Source: Verrucomicrobiaceae bacterium (GTDB lineage: Bacteria > Verrucomicrobiota > Verrucomicrobiia > Verrucomicrobiales > Verrucomicrobiaceae). From it: 64,000 nucleotides of DNA. The DNA lies in NCBI GenBank assembly GCA_947507875.1, contig CANNQP010000010.1:41925-105924 (forward strand), read 5' to 3'. The translations under genes and the position numbers were made by a program. The notes beneath the pieces are model-generated. The model made no database searches. It saw only the letters and a list, made by a program, of their open reading frames with translations, and was not told where the DNA came from. Positions 7,191 to 15,225 of the stretch are shown here, in pieces. The number at the start of each line of letters is the position of its first letter. The stretch's first letter is position 1.

Positions 7191-8882
7191 TCATTCACTG
7201 GCAGCGGTCACGGTCATCACCTCGTCGAGGGTGGTGATGCCTTCGGCGGCTTTGCGAAAGCCGTACTGGCGCATGGGCACCATGCCGTCTTGGAGGGCTT
7301 GGGCTTTCAATTCCATGGCTGTGGCACGTAAGTTGATTTTCTCCTGGAGCTTTTCGCTCATCATGCAGATTTCCATGATGGCGAGTCGCCCGCTGAAGCC
7401 TGTGTTGCGGCAGGAGCGACAGCCGACAGGACGGTAGAGTCGCGTTTTCCATTCCATGGGGAAGCCGATGGCTTGTAAATAGGCGTCTTCGTGGTGAGCG
7501 GCTGCTTTGCAGTGTGGGCAAAGAGTGCGGACGAGGCGCTGTGCCTGGAAAGCACGCACAGAGGACGAGACCATGAAGGGCTCGATGCCCATGTCGAGCA
7601 GGCGGGAGATGCCGCCAACGGCGTCGTTAGTGTGCAGGGTGGAGAGCACTAAGTGACCGGTCAAGGCACCACGGATGGCGATCTCCACGGTTTCTTGGTC
7701 ACGCATTTCTCCGACCATGATGACGTTCGGGTCGCCACGCAGGATGGAGCGTAGTCCGGTGGCAAACGTGAGGTCGATCTCAGGCTTTACGGCGATCTGG
7801 ATGATGCCGTCGAGCTTGTTTTCCACCGGGTCTTCGATGGTGACGATACGGCGCTCTTTGGTGTTTAGCTCTTTGAGCAAAGTATAGAGAGTCGTACTTT
7901 TGCCGGAACCCGTGGGACCCGTGATGAGGATGATGCCGTTCGGGTAGGCGATGAGTTTACGGAACTTGGCTTCGGTGTCAGCATCAAGCCCGATCGCAGC
8001 CATGTCGAACTTCTTCCGCGTGAGCAAACGGAGAGCGACAGATTCCCCATTGACGCTAGGGATGGTGGCGACGCGAACGTCAATGGGCTCACCATCGAGT
8101 TCGAGGTTGATGCGGCCGTCTTGCGGCAGCCGGCGCTCGGCGATATCCAGATGCGCCATGATTTTCAGACGCGAGACTAGGGAGTTTTGCAGAAGCCGCA
8201 TGTTAGGTGGCACAGGCACTTCGATGAGTTTGCCATCGACTCGGTAACGGATGCGCAAATCACGTTCCAGCGGTTCGACATGAATATCGGTCGCTCGTTC
8301 CTTGAGGCCTTCACGAAAGATTTGATTCACGAAGTTCATCACGGTGGCTTCTTCGTCAGCCTCGTCGAGTACAGTGGTTTCTTGCTTCAGGTCGTCGTCC
8401 TCTTGCTGTCCTTCGCGACCTTCTAGCAGTTCCTCGAAATTTTCAGCACCGACCCCGTAGCCCTGGTGCAGAGATTCGAGGATGCGATGACGGCTAGCGA
8501 TCTTCCAGTGGACGCGTTTGCGCAGTTCCTGACCGACAGCCTGGCGTGCGCTGAGATCAAAAGGGTTGTAGGTGAGCAGTACCGCCTCTTGGGTGCTGAC
8601 ATGTTCGGGATAGATGCGGTGACGTAGGGCGAGCTTGGCTGGGAAACGATGGTGCAGGCCCTCTTGGGGTTCTTTATCCTCCGCGGCATAGGGCAGGCGC
8701 AAAGTTTCAGCGAGTTCAGCAAAGAACCGCTCTTCATCGACCAAGTTTGCATCCAGCACGGCTTCGATCAGCGGCTGTCTCTTGTCTGTGGCTTCATCAA
8801 GCGTGTGGCGGAGCTTGGACTGATCCCGACAACCGACTTTTTGAGCCGTAGTGAGGAGGACATCGGAAATCGTAGCGACCAT
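7191..8882 (-). CDS. GspE/PilB-family secretion or pilus assembly ATPase
   Basis: The 563-residue product has the layout of type II secretion and type IV pilus extension ATPases. An N-terminal MshEN-like domain (about 1-130) precedes the N2 domain with TDIHVEP (about 198-204). The ATPase core has Walker A GPTGSGKST (322-330), the Asp box IEDPVE near 349, Walker B VIMVGEMRD (about 387-395) and a His box STLHTND. A tetracysteine zinc site follows (CPHC at 455-458, CRSC at 488-491), as in extension ATPases and not PilT. The ATG at 8882 is preferred over an in-frame TTG at 8924. No pilC, pilD or pilin gene lies next to it, so GspE and PilB cannot be separated. Confidence 0.88.
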   Translation of the reverse strand: MVATISDVLLTTAQKVGCRDQSKLRHTLDEATDKRQPLIEAVLDANLVDEERFFAELAETLRLPYAAEDKEPQEGLHHRFPAKLALRHRIYPEHVSTQEAVLLTYNPFDLSARQAVGQELRKRVHWKIASRHRILESLHQGYGVGAENFEELLEGREGQQEDDDLKQETTVLDEADEEATVMNFVNQIFREGLKERATDIHVEPLERDLRIRYRVDGKLIEVPVPPNMRLLQNSLVSRLKIMAHLDIAERRLPQDGRINLELDGEPIDVRVATIPSVNGESVALRLLTRKKFDMAAIGLDADTEAKFRKLIAYPNGIILITGPTGSGKSTTLYTLLKELNTKERRIVTIEDPVENKLDGIIQIAVKPEIDLTFATGLRSILRGDPNVIMVGEMRDQETVEIAIRGALTGHLVLSTLHTNDAVGGISRLLDMGIEPFMVSSSVRAFQAQRLVRTLCPHCKAAAHHEDAYLQAIGFPMEWKTRLYRPVGCRSCRNTGFSGRLAIMEICMMSEKLQEKINLRATAMELKAQALQDGMVPMRQYGFRKAAEGITTLDEVMTVTAASE

Positions 8883-8981
8883 GAGAATCAAAAGAGAGCT
8901 TGAGAAAAAGAATCTGCACTGCAACGCCCTTCAGGGCATGGAGTTTCGTCAAAAGATAACGGCTAGCGGAGATGGCGTCAG

Positions 8982-9563
8982 CTAAGTTGCGCTGAAGACG
9001 AGAATTTTTAGTAAATAAAGATTCGCCGCGAGTAGCCCTAGGATCATGAATCCAAAAAGGAAAAGCAGCAGACTTAGCGCCAGCCAGAGGCGCAGGGTGC
9101 TGCGCCGCACTTCTTCCTGCCGACCTGACTGCCAGGTCTGCAAGAGTGTCAGGTTACGCAGGTTGGATTTGAAGAAGGCGGAGGCGATGGGGCCGATGGC
9201 GGGCAGTGAATCCAGAAGCGAGTTCAGCAGCATGTTGCCTCCCATGCGTGCCAGCACGGATGGGCTCACGTGACTGCGGATCGCTTCAATCAGAATAACA
9301 ACCCCCCCCGCCGAAGAGAGTGCGCTACCGATGCCTGGAAAAATCGCTAGCAGAGGATCAAGGCCGATTTTGAAGTCAGTGCCAGGAATGCGGAGGAAGT
9401 CATCCAGCCACTTGGCCAGAAAGCGGGCCACTTGGGTGTCATGCCTTTGTGGTCTGCCCATCGGTTTAGCTGCGGTCTGAGCTGGGCCGTGAGGCCGCTG
9501 GATTTCATCAAGCTGGGCCTGGGGGGCAGGGGATTTCATGAACTGAGGTCGTGAAGATGGCAT
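8982..9563 (-). CDS. DUF4112 membrane protein
   Basis: The 193-residue product has the DUF4112 core: KWLDDFLRIPGTDFKIGLDP, then LLAIFPGIGSALSSAGG and a run with LLNSLLDSLPAIGPIASAFFK. A positively charged stretch (NLRNLTLLQTWQ) and a strongly hydrophobic C-terminal helix pair follow. The function of DUF4112 is unknown. The N-terminal 60 residues are polar and Pro/Gln-rich. Upstream in-frame starts exist (ATG at 9599, GTG at 9638); the ATG at 9563 is chosen because a CAGGG element lies about 11 bases before it, but this is uncertain. Confidence 0.75.
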   Translation of the reverse strand: MPSSRPQFMKSPAPQAQLDEIQRPHGPAQTAAKPMGRPQRHDTQVARFLAKWLDDFLRIPGTDFKIGLDPLLAIFPGIGSALSSAGGVVILIEAIRSHVSPSVLARMGGNMLLNSLLDSLPAIGPIASAFFKSNLRNLTLLQTWQSGRQEEVRRSTLRLWLALSLLLFLFGFMILGLLAANLYLLKILVFSAT

Positions 9564-9724
9564 CGAAGCAGGCCCTGACAAGCTTAGCCTGAGACACATC
9601 AAAGGTTCAAGCTCATGAATGCTGCTGCTCAGTGGCACATGGAGTATTTTAGTTTCGTTCCTCTTATTGGGGCTCTTTGAAATTCAGGCTTGGCGTGGGT
9701 AGCTTCGTGTCGCTAAGAGGTTTC

Positions 9725-11065
9725 ATGGACTTTGCCAAATTTGCTTCTGAACTCTCCGCTTACGTGTGGGGGCTTCCTCTCATCACGCTACTCTTTGGCA
9801 CGCATCTCTACATGACGGTACGTACTGGCTTTATTCAAAAGCACCTCGGTAAGGCCATTCGGATTTCCTTTTCTCAAGAAAAAGAGGGAGAGGGGGATGT
9901 GACGCAGTTCGGGGCTCTGATGACGGCCCTCGCTGCCACCATCGGAGCGGGCAATATCATCGGTGTCGGAGGTGCCATCGCTACGGGTGGACCCGGTGCC
10001 GTGTTTTGGATGTGGCTCACGGGGATCTTTGGCATCGCCACCAAGTATGCTGAAGCCGTGCTCGCGGTGAAGTACCGTGTACAGATGCCCGATGGTTCCT
10101 GGGCAGGCGGGCCCATGTATGCCCTCGAGCGCGGGCTAGGGCAAAAGTGGCTGGGCATCGTCTTCGCCAGTTTCACCTGCATCGCCGCTTTTGGCATTGG
10201 CAATATGTTTCAAGCCAACTCCGTGGTCGGCACGCTGAAGGAATGGGTCAAACCCGCGGCGGAATCAGAGGCGACGCTTCGCTGGACGGCGGGGCTCATC
10301 ATGGCGGCCATCACGGCTGCGGTGACTTTGGGTGGGGTCAAAAGCATCGCGCGTTTTTGCAGCTACCTCGTTCCCATCATGGCCGTGGGTTATGTCATCG
10401 GCTGTCTGCTGCTCTTGATCAAAAATGCGGCGCTGCTGCCTGGTGCTTTTTCAGAGATCCTTGAAGGTGCATTCAACGGTCATGCAGCCGTCGGGGGTTT
10501 TGTCGGTGCCACGCTGCGCCAGGCGGTGCAGGCAGGCATCGCCCGGGGGCTTTTTTCGAACGAGTCAGGCCTGGGCAGCGCGCCGATTGTGGCGGCAGCC
10601 GCGCAGACGCGGAATCCGGTGCGCCAAGCGCTGGTTTCCTCTACGGCTACGTTTTGGGATACGGTTGTTGTTTGTGCGATGACCGGCCTCGTGCTGGTCA
10701 GTAGTGGTCACTGGAAGGATGGCTTGGCGAAAGAGGCCCTGACTCACGCGGCCTTTGCCGATTTGCACAGCATGGGGCCGCCCTTGTTGTTGTTTGGTCT
10801 GACGACGTTTGTTTTTTCCACCATTCTGGGCTGGAGTTACTACGGCGAGAAAGCGGCCGAGTACCTCATCGGCCCGCGCGCGGTGAAGCCTTACCGCATC
10901 CTGTGGGTCATCATGGTGCTGGTCGGTTCGGTGCAGCCTGCTGCCGCCATCATGGATTTTTCAGATGCGGCGAATGGCCTCATGGCCGTGCCGAATTTGA
11001 TCTGCCTGATTTGCCTGAGCCGCGTCGTTGCCCAGGAAACCAAGGAGCATTTGAAGGACTGCTGA
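9725..11065 (+). CDS. Sodium:alanine/glycine symporter (AGCS family)
   Basis: The 446-residue integral membrane protein imports a small neutral amino acid with Na+. The AGCS signature lies at about 74-96: GAGNIIGVGGAIATGGPGAV. Other family landmarks are KYAEAVLAVKYR, the run GIARGLFSNESGLGSAPIVA, and the Trp-Ser-Tyr-Tyr-Gly-Glu-Lys motif near residue 380. About ten to eleven hydrophobic segments are visible. The ATG at 9725 has a good Shine-Dalgarno (AAGAGG) 4-5 bases upstream, better than the in-frame start at 9677. It is a single-gene unit, convergent with polX. Confidence 0.92.
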   Translation: MDFAKFASELSAYVWGLPLITLLFGTHLYMTVRTGFIQKHLGKAIRISFSQEKEGEGDVTQFGALMTALAATIGAGNIIGVGGAIATGGPGAVFWMWLTGIFGIATKYAEAVLAVKYRVQMPDGSWAGGPMYALERGLGQKWLGIVFASFTCIAAFGIGNMFQANSVVGTLKEWVKPAAESEATLRWTAGLIMAAITAAVTLGGVKSIARFCSYLVPIMAVGYVIGCLLLLIKNAALLPGAFSEILEGAFNGHAAVGGFVGATLRQAVQAGIARGLFSNESGLGSAPIVAAAAQTRNPVRQALVSSTATFWDTVVVCAMTGLVLVSSGHWKDGLAKEALTHAAFADLHSMGPPLLLFGLTTFVFSTILGWSYYGEKAAEYLIGPRAVKPYRILWVIMVLVGSVQPAAAIMDFSDAANGLMAVPNLICLICLSRVVAQETKEHLKDC

Positions 11066-11073
11066 GGGCTCCG

Positions 11074-11098
11074 CGGGGGACTAATGAACCCCCGTTTT
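11074..11098 (+). terminator. Possible terminator of the AGCS symporter gene
   Basis: CGGGGG (11074-11079) can pair with CCCCCG (11089-11094), and four T residues follow. The stem is short and overlaps the end of the convergent polX gene, so this is a moderate call only. Confidence 0.4.
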
Positions 11099-12835
11099 GC
11101 GTTTCCGCAGCAGTTCGGTCTCGATGTCTTCGAGACGAAGGCAATTCACGACGTCTTGGCGTCGCAGCCAACCTTTGCGCGCTGAGCGAATGCCGAAAAT
11201 GACATCCTGCAGTCCGCGCGTGCTGTGTGCGTCGGGGTTCACACTGCACTTCACGCCTTTTTCCACGGCGAGTCGCCACCAGCGCCAGTCCATGTCGAGC
11301 CGCCAGGGGCTGGCATTGAGTTCAATGATCGTGCCCGTGCGGGCTGCTGCATCGAGGATCGCTGGAAGATTCACTGCATAAGCGGGACGCTGGGCCAGCA
11401 GTCGGCCTGTGACATGCCCCAGCATGGTGACGTAGGGGTTTTCGATGGCGCGGATGATGCGTGCGGTCATCTCGGCTTCGGGCAGGTTGAACACGTTGTG
11501 AACGCTGGCCACGACGTAATCGAGCTCAGCCAGGAGATCGTCCGGGAAGTCGAGCGAACCGTCTTTGAGGATATCCACCTCACTGCCTGTGAAGATCCGA
11601 AAGCTGCCTTCGAATTCCGCATTCAGCTTTTGGATTTCGGCGATCTGTGCGCGCAGTCTTTTTTCATCCAATCCATTTGCCTGAAAGCTGCTGCGGCTGT
11701 GATCTGCGATGCCCAGGTATTGCAGCCCCAGGTCCATCGCTGCCTCCGCCATCTCGCGCAGGCTGGCACTGCCATCGCTAGCCGTCGTGTGGTTGTGAAA
11801 GACACCCCGCAGGTTCTCCAGCTCGATCAGGCGTGGCAATCGGCCTTTTTCAGCGGCTTCGAATTCACCTGCATTTTCCCGCAGTTCAGGCTCGATGTAA
11901 TCCAGCCCGAGCAGCTGGTAGATCTGCTTTTCTTCCGCAATCTCAGCGACTTCCTCGGGCAGCGCGGCTCCAGCTTGGCTGGGTTTGAAGCCATATTCGT
12001 TCAGCGATAACCCGCGATCAAGGGCGCGCGATCGCATGACCACGTTGTGCTCTTTGCTGCCCGTGAAGTATTGCAGCGCAAAGGGAAACTCGGCGCTAGT
12101 GACGACACGCAGGTCACACTGAAGCCCACCCGGCGTATAGATGCTGGCTTTGGTATCTCCTTGAGCGATGATTTTGTCCACCTGGGGCAGGCGGACAAAG
12201 TCGGCCATGACCTCTTGCGGATGTTTGCTGGCCACCAGGAAATCGAGATCGTGAACGACTTCCTTGCCACGGCGAAAGCTGCCACAGATCTCCGCTCGTG
12301 AAACCCGCGGATGGCTGCGCAAGGTCTCTAGCAGCTCTAGGGCAAGGGCATAGACCTGATCCAATCGGAACTCGGAGGCGTGAGCCTCGCGAAAAGCGAT
12401 GGCCTCCAGCAGTTTCTCCACGGTTTTTGCGCCAAAGCCGCTGAGTTGGGCTGCCTCGCCAGATTCACACACTCGCCGAAGGTCAGCTAAAGAACTCACG
12501 CCAAGCTGCGCATGCAGTGCGGCGATCTTTTTCGGACCTAGGCCTGAGATCTCGAAGAGCTCAAAGAGGCTTTCGGGGAACTCTGCCTTCAGCTTTTCAA
12601 AAAACTCCAAGCGTCCGGTGGTGGCCAGTTCATGCAGCTTGTCGCGCAAGGCATCACCAAGACCTTTGATGCCGTCCAGTGCGTTTTCCCGTGCGAGTTG
12701 CAGGATGTCGCCGGGGTGGGTTTGTACGACCTCGGCCCCAGTTTTGTAAGCACGGATTTTGAAGGGGTTTTCTCCTTTCAATTCGAGCAGGAGAGCGATG
12801 CGTTCCAGAATCTCAGCAGCTTCTTCGCGGGTCAT
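11081..12835 (-). CDS. polX: Bacterial family X DNA polymerase with PHP domain
   Basis: The 584-residue product matches bacterial PolX (about 570-580). An N-terminal 8-kDa-like region (TREEAAEILERIALLLELKG) is followed by helix-hairpin-helix motifs (GIKGLGDALRDKL, ISGLGPKKIAAL, LSGFGAKTVEKL). The nucleotidyltransferase palm has CGSFRRGKEVVHDLDFLV with Asp196 and Asp198 and the third carboxylate in CDLRVV (Asp241). The C-terminal PHP nuclease domain starts with FHNHTTASDG (His347, His349) and ends with NPDAHST. PolX fills gaps in base excision repair. The ATG at 12835 matches the usual family start; the in-frame extension to 12958 lacks conserved sequence. Confidence 0.93.
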   Translation of the reverse strand: MTREEAAEILERIALLLELKGENPFKIRAYKTGAEVVQTHPGDILQLARENALDGIKGLGDALRDKLHELATTGRLEFFEKLKAEFPESLFELFEISGLGPKKIAALHAQLGVSSLADLRRVCESGEAAQLSGFGAKTVEKLLEAIAFREAHASEFRLDQVYALALELLETLRSHPRVSRAEICGSFRRGKEVVHDLDFLVASKHPQEVMADFVRLPQVDKIIAQGDTKASIYTPGGLQCDLRVVTSAEFPFALQYFTGSKEHNVVMRSRALDRGLSLNEYGFKPSQAGAALPEEVAEIAEEKQIYQLLGLDYIEPELRENAGEFEAAEKGRLPRLIELENLRGVFHNHTTASDGSASLREMAEAAMDLGLQYLGIADHSRSSFQANGLDEKRLRAQIAEIQKLNAEFEGSFRIFTGSEVDILKDGSLDFPDDLLAELDYVVASVHNVFNLPEAEMTARIIRAIENPYVTMLGHVTGRLLAQRPAYAVNLPAILDAAARTGTIIELNASPWRLDMDWRWWRLAVEKGVKCSVNPDAHSTRGLQDVIFGIRSARKGWLRRQDVVNCLRLEDIETELLRKRKTGVH

Positions 12836-12959
12836 GTCGTCAGAATGCCAAGCCGAACCATTCCTGCCAGTAGGCATTTGCCGTTCAGGTGTGTTTTTTA
12901 AAAAAGGACTGGCAATGCCCTTCAGCTCGTCTATGAACACAGCCCGTTTCCCATTCACC

Positions 12960-13034
12960 GCGCGGTTAGCTCAGCGGTAGAGCACTGCCTTCACACGGCA
13001 GGGGTCGCAGGTTCGAACCCTGCACCGCGCACCA
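12960..13034 (+). tRNA. tRNA-Val (anticodon CAC)
   Basis: The cloverleaf folds by eye. The acceptor stem is GCGCGGT/ACCGCGC, the D arm GCTC-AGCGGTA-GAGC, the anticodon stem CTGCC/GGCAG with loop TTCACAC (anticodon CAC, reading GTG), and the T arm GCAGG-TTCGAAC-CCTGC. Discriminator A is followed by an encoded CCA. Confidence 0.95.
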
Positions 13035-13055
13035 TCTCGATGCAGATGAAATGAA

Positions 13056-13826
13056 TCACGCAGGGCGTCGATTGAACGCAACCAAGTCCTGATAGCGAAC
13101 GCCCTGTCCACCGAAAAGGTCGAGGGCGCTGCCCACGGTGGCATCGACTTTGCCATCGCTGAGTTGATGGATGTTTTCTAAGTCGGCTAAGCAGTGAATG
13201 CCGCCCGCGTAGGTCATCGGCACCGGGCTATGCTGCCCCAGGAATTCGACCAAAGCGGCATCGATGCCTTCGCACTTGCCCTCCACATCCACAGCATGAA
13301 TCAAAAACTCATCGCAATGACTGGCGAGGTGCTGGAGTGACTCCGGTGTGACCTGGAGGTCCGTCAGCGTCTGCCAGCGATTCATGGCGACGGTCCAGCC
13401 GGTGGCTGTGGCTTTGCAGCTGAGGTCGATCACGAGTCGCTTTCGACCGGCGGCTGCGACCATTTTGTCCAGCCGTGTTTGGGAAAAGCGGCCATCCGTT
13501 TCGAAAAGATAGCTGGTGACGATGACGTGGCTGGCTCCCGCTTCGAGATACTCGGCGGCATTGCAGGGACGAATCCCACCCCCGATCTGGAGCCCACCCG
13601 GATAGGCGGAAAGGGCAGATTTAGCCGCTGGGTCGTTGCCTTGTCCGAGCATGATCACGTGACCTCCAGACAGCTGGTCTTGCTGATAAAGCTTGGCATA
13701 CCAAGCGGCATCGCGATCGCTCACAAAGTTGGTTTTTAATCCCTGGCCCGAATCAGTGAGGGTGGACCCGACGATTTGTTTTACCTGACCGGAATGGAGA
13801 TCAATGCAGGGGCGGAATCGAGTCAT
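13056..13826 (-). CDS. hisA: Eukaryotic-type phosphoribosylformimino-AICAR ribotide isomerase (HisA/His6-like)
   Basis: The 256-residue TIM-barrel protein catalyses the fourth step of histidine synthesis. It shows the HisA features in the divergent form known from fungi and plants: RFRPCIDLHSGQVKQIVGS at the N-terminus, LQIGGGIR in the middle, VIDLSCK with the central Asp, and MTYAGGIHCLADLE near the end. The phrases FVSDRDAAWYAKLYQQDQLSGGHVIML and the long insertions are typical of the eukaryotic-type subfamily (TIGR02129), not of classic bacterial HisA. The ATG at 13826 is used, not the GTG two codons earlier. No other his gene is near; it lies alone between two tRNA genes. Confidence 0.85.
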   Translation of the reverse strand: MTRFRPCIDLHSGQVKQIVGSTLTDSGQGLKTNFVSDRDAAWYAKLYQQDQLSGGHVIMLGQGNDPAAKSALSAYPGGLQIGGGIRPCNAAEYLEAGASHVIVTSYLFETDGRFSQTRLDKMVAAAGRKRLVIDLSCKATATGWTVAMNRWQTLTDLQVTPESLQHLASHCDEFLIHAVDVEGKCEGIDAALVEFLGQHSPVPMTYAGGIHCLADLENIHQLSDGKVDATVGSALDLFGGQGVRYQDLVAFNRRPA

Positions 13827-13835
13827 GGTCACGAT

Positions 13836-13909
13836 TGGCTACCCCGCAAGGATTCGAACCTTGAATAAGAGATCCAAAATCTCCTGTGTTACCATTACAC
13901 CACGGGGTA
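13836..13909 (-). tRNA. tRNA-Gln (anticodon TTG)
   Basis: On the reverse strand the acceptor stem is TACCCCG/CGGGGTA with the weak U1-A72 pair typical of tRNA-Gln. The anticodon stem GGAGA/TCTCT holds loop TTTTGGA (anticodon TTG, reading CAA), and the T arm is CAAGG-TTCGAAT-CCTTG. Discriminator G73 and an encoded CCA end the gene. Confidence 0.94.
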
Positions 13910-13988
13910 ATGCGGTGAGAGGTGGAGAATAGAAGCACTTTGCGGCTGTGCAACCGATTTGGCGTATCATCTGGCATCAAAATGCAGG

Positions 13989-15116
13989 CTAACGGGCCAA
14001 AATCCGTCGCAACATGGGCAGTGCCTGGTGCGCAGAGTGTTCCAAAAGCTCAGAAGCGCGCGCCATGGCCTCTGCCACGGGCATTTCAGCGGGTTTGAGC
14101 GCGTGCATGGCATCAAAGTTGGCCAACAGAGCAGGGGAAGGCTCAATGGCTCCGGCAAAAGCCACGACTTTTTTGCCGAGACGGCGCGCCATCTGGGCCA
14201 CGCCAAGCGGGCCTTTGCCATGCAGCGTTTGCCCATCGAGCTTGCCTTCACCCGTGATGATCAGGTCGGCCTTGGCGATTCTTTGTTCGAGTTGGATGGC
14301 TTCCGCGATCAGGTCGAAGCCACTCACCAAGTGCGCATGACCAAACACCATGAGGCCATAACCCAGGCCACCGGCAGCGCCTGCGCCAGGTGTGTTTGCC
14401 AGTTCTTGGTCTTTGACATCACGTTTCACGACTTCGGTCAGGTGCTGAAGCCGTCTCTCGTGCGCGCTGGCATCGCTGACTCCTTTCTGTGCCCCATAAA
14501 CGCGCGTGCAGCCTTCTGGGCCGAGCAGAGGATTGCTCACATCGCAGGCGACCTGGATCTCCAGGCTCAATCGCGCTGCCGGGGGTAAGATTTGGCTGAG
14601 CTGGTCCAGGTCTCGAGGCATGGTCGTGATGGGCTGGCCATTGGGGTTCAAAAATCGCCAGCCCAGAGCCCTGGCCATGCCACAGCCTGCATCGTTGGTC
14701 GCGCTCCCTCCGATGCCGATGATGAGCTGCGTGGCCCCGCGCTGAGCTGCATCCAGCATCATCAAGCCTGTACCGAAGGTGCTGGCGGTCATTGGGTCGA
14801 GCGGTCGATCACTGACCTTCGCCAAGCCAGAGGCGGCACTCATTTCCATGACAGCGAGCTTTCTGCCATCGCGCTGAATCATGCCATAGCTCGCTGGGAT
14901 GGCACGGCCCTGAGCATCTTCCGTCGCTACATGCATGCGTTCGCCACCCAAGGCAGTGATCATCGCTTCCGTTGTGCCTTCACCACCATCAGCGATGGGG
15001 CAAACATCGCAGCTGACCTCCGGCAGTTGGCTTTCGAGCACACGCTTCAAGATGGCTGCCACTTCCGGAGCGGTGAGAGAGCCTTTGTATTTGTCGCTGG
15101 CGATGAGGATGCGCAT
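13989..15116 (-). CDS. Glycerate kinase (GlxK/GarK family)
   Basis: The 375-residue product has the family start MRILIASDKYKGSLTA and its length. Further motifs are CPIADGGEGTTEAM, a Gly-rich segment with IIGIGGSATNDAGCGMA, NPLLGPEGCTRVYGAQKG, and TPGAGAAGGLGYGLMVF. The enzyme phosphorylates D-glycerate to 2- or 3-phosphoglycerate, linking glyoxylate or hydroxypyruvate breakdown to glycolysis. The ATG at 15116 is chosen because the conserved sequence begins there; the in-frame upstream part belongs to the divergent P-type ATPase region. A hydroxyacid dehydrogenase and a hydroxypyruvate isomerase-like gene occur elsewhere in the window, but a shared pathway is only a guess. Confidence 0.92.
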   Translation of the reverse strand: MRILIASDKYKGSLTAPEVAAILKRVLESQLPEVSCDVCPIADGGEGTTEAMITALGGERMHVATEDAQGRAIPASYGMIQRDGRKLAVMEMSAASGLAKVSDRPLDPMTASTFGTGLMMLDAAQRGATQLIIGIGGSATNDAGCGMARALGWRFLNPNGQPITTMPRDLDQLSQILPPAARLSLEIQVACDVSNPLLGPEGCTRVYGAQKGVSDASAHERRLQHLTEVVKRDVKDQELANTPGAGAAGGLGYGLMVFGHAHLVSGFDLIAEAIQLEQRIAKADLIITGEGKLDGQTLHGKGPLGVAQMARRLGKKVVAFAGAIEPSPALLANFDAMHALKPAEMPVAEAMARASELLEHSAHQALPMLRRILAR

Positions 15117-15225
15117 GATGGCTTCGCTTATCCTGGCTGGTGTGGGATTGCCAAGGCAAATCCAGGCGCAATTCACGCAAGAGCTGGCAAGCGAGCTGCC
15201 CTGGTTTCGCGAATGGGTGAGGCCG

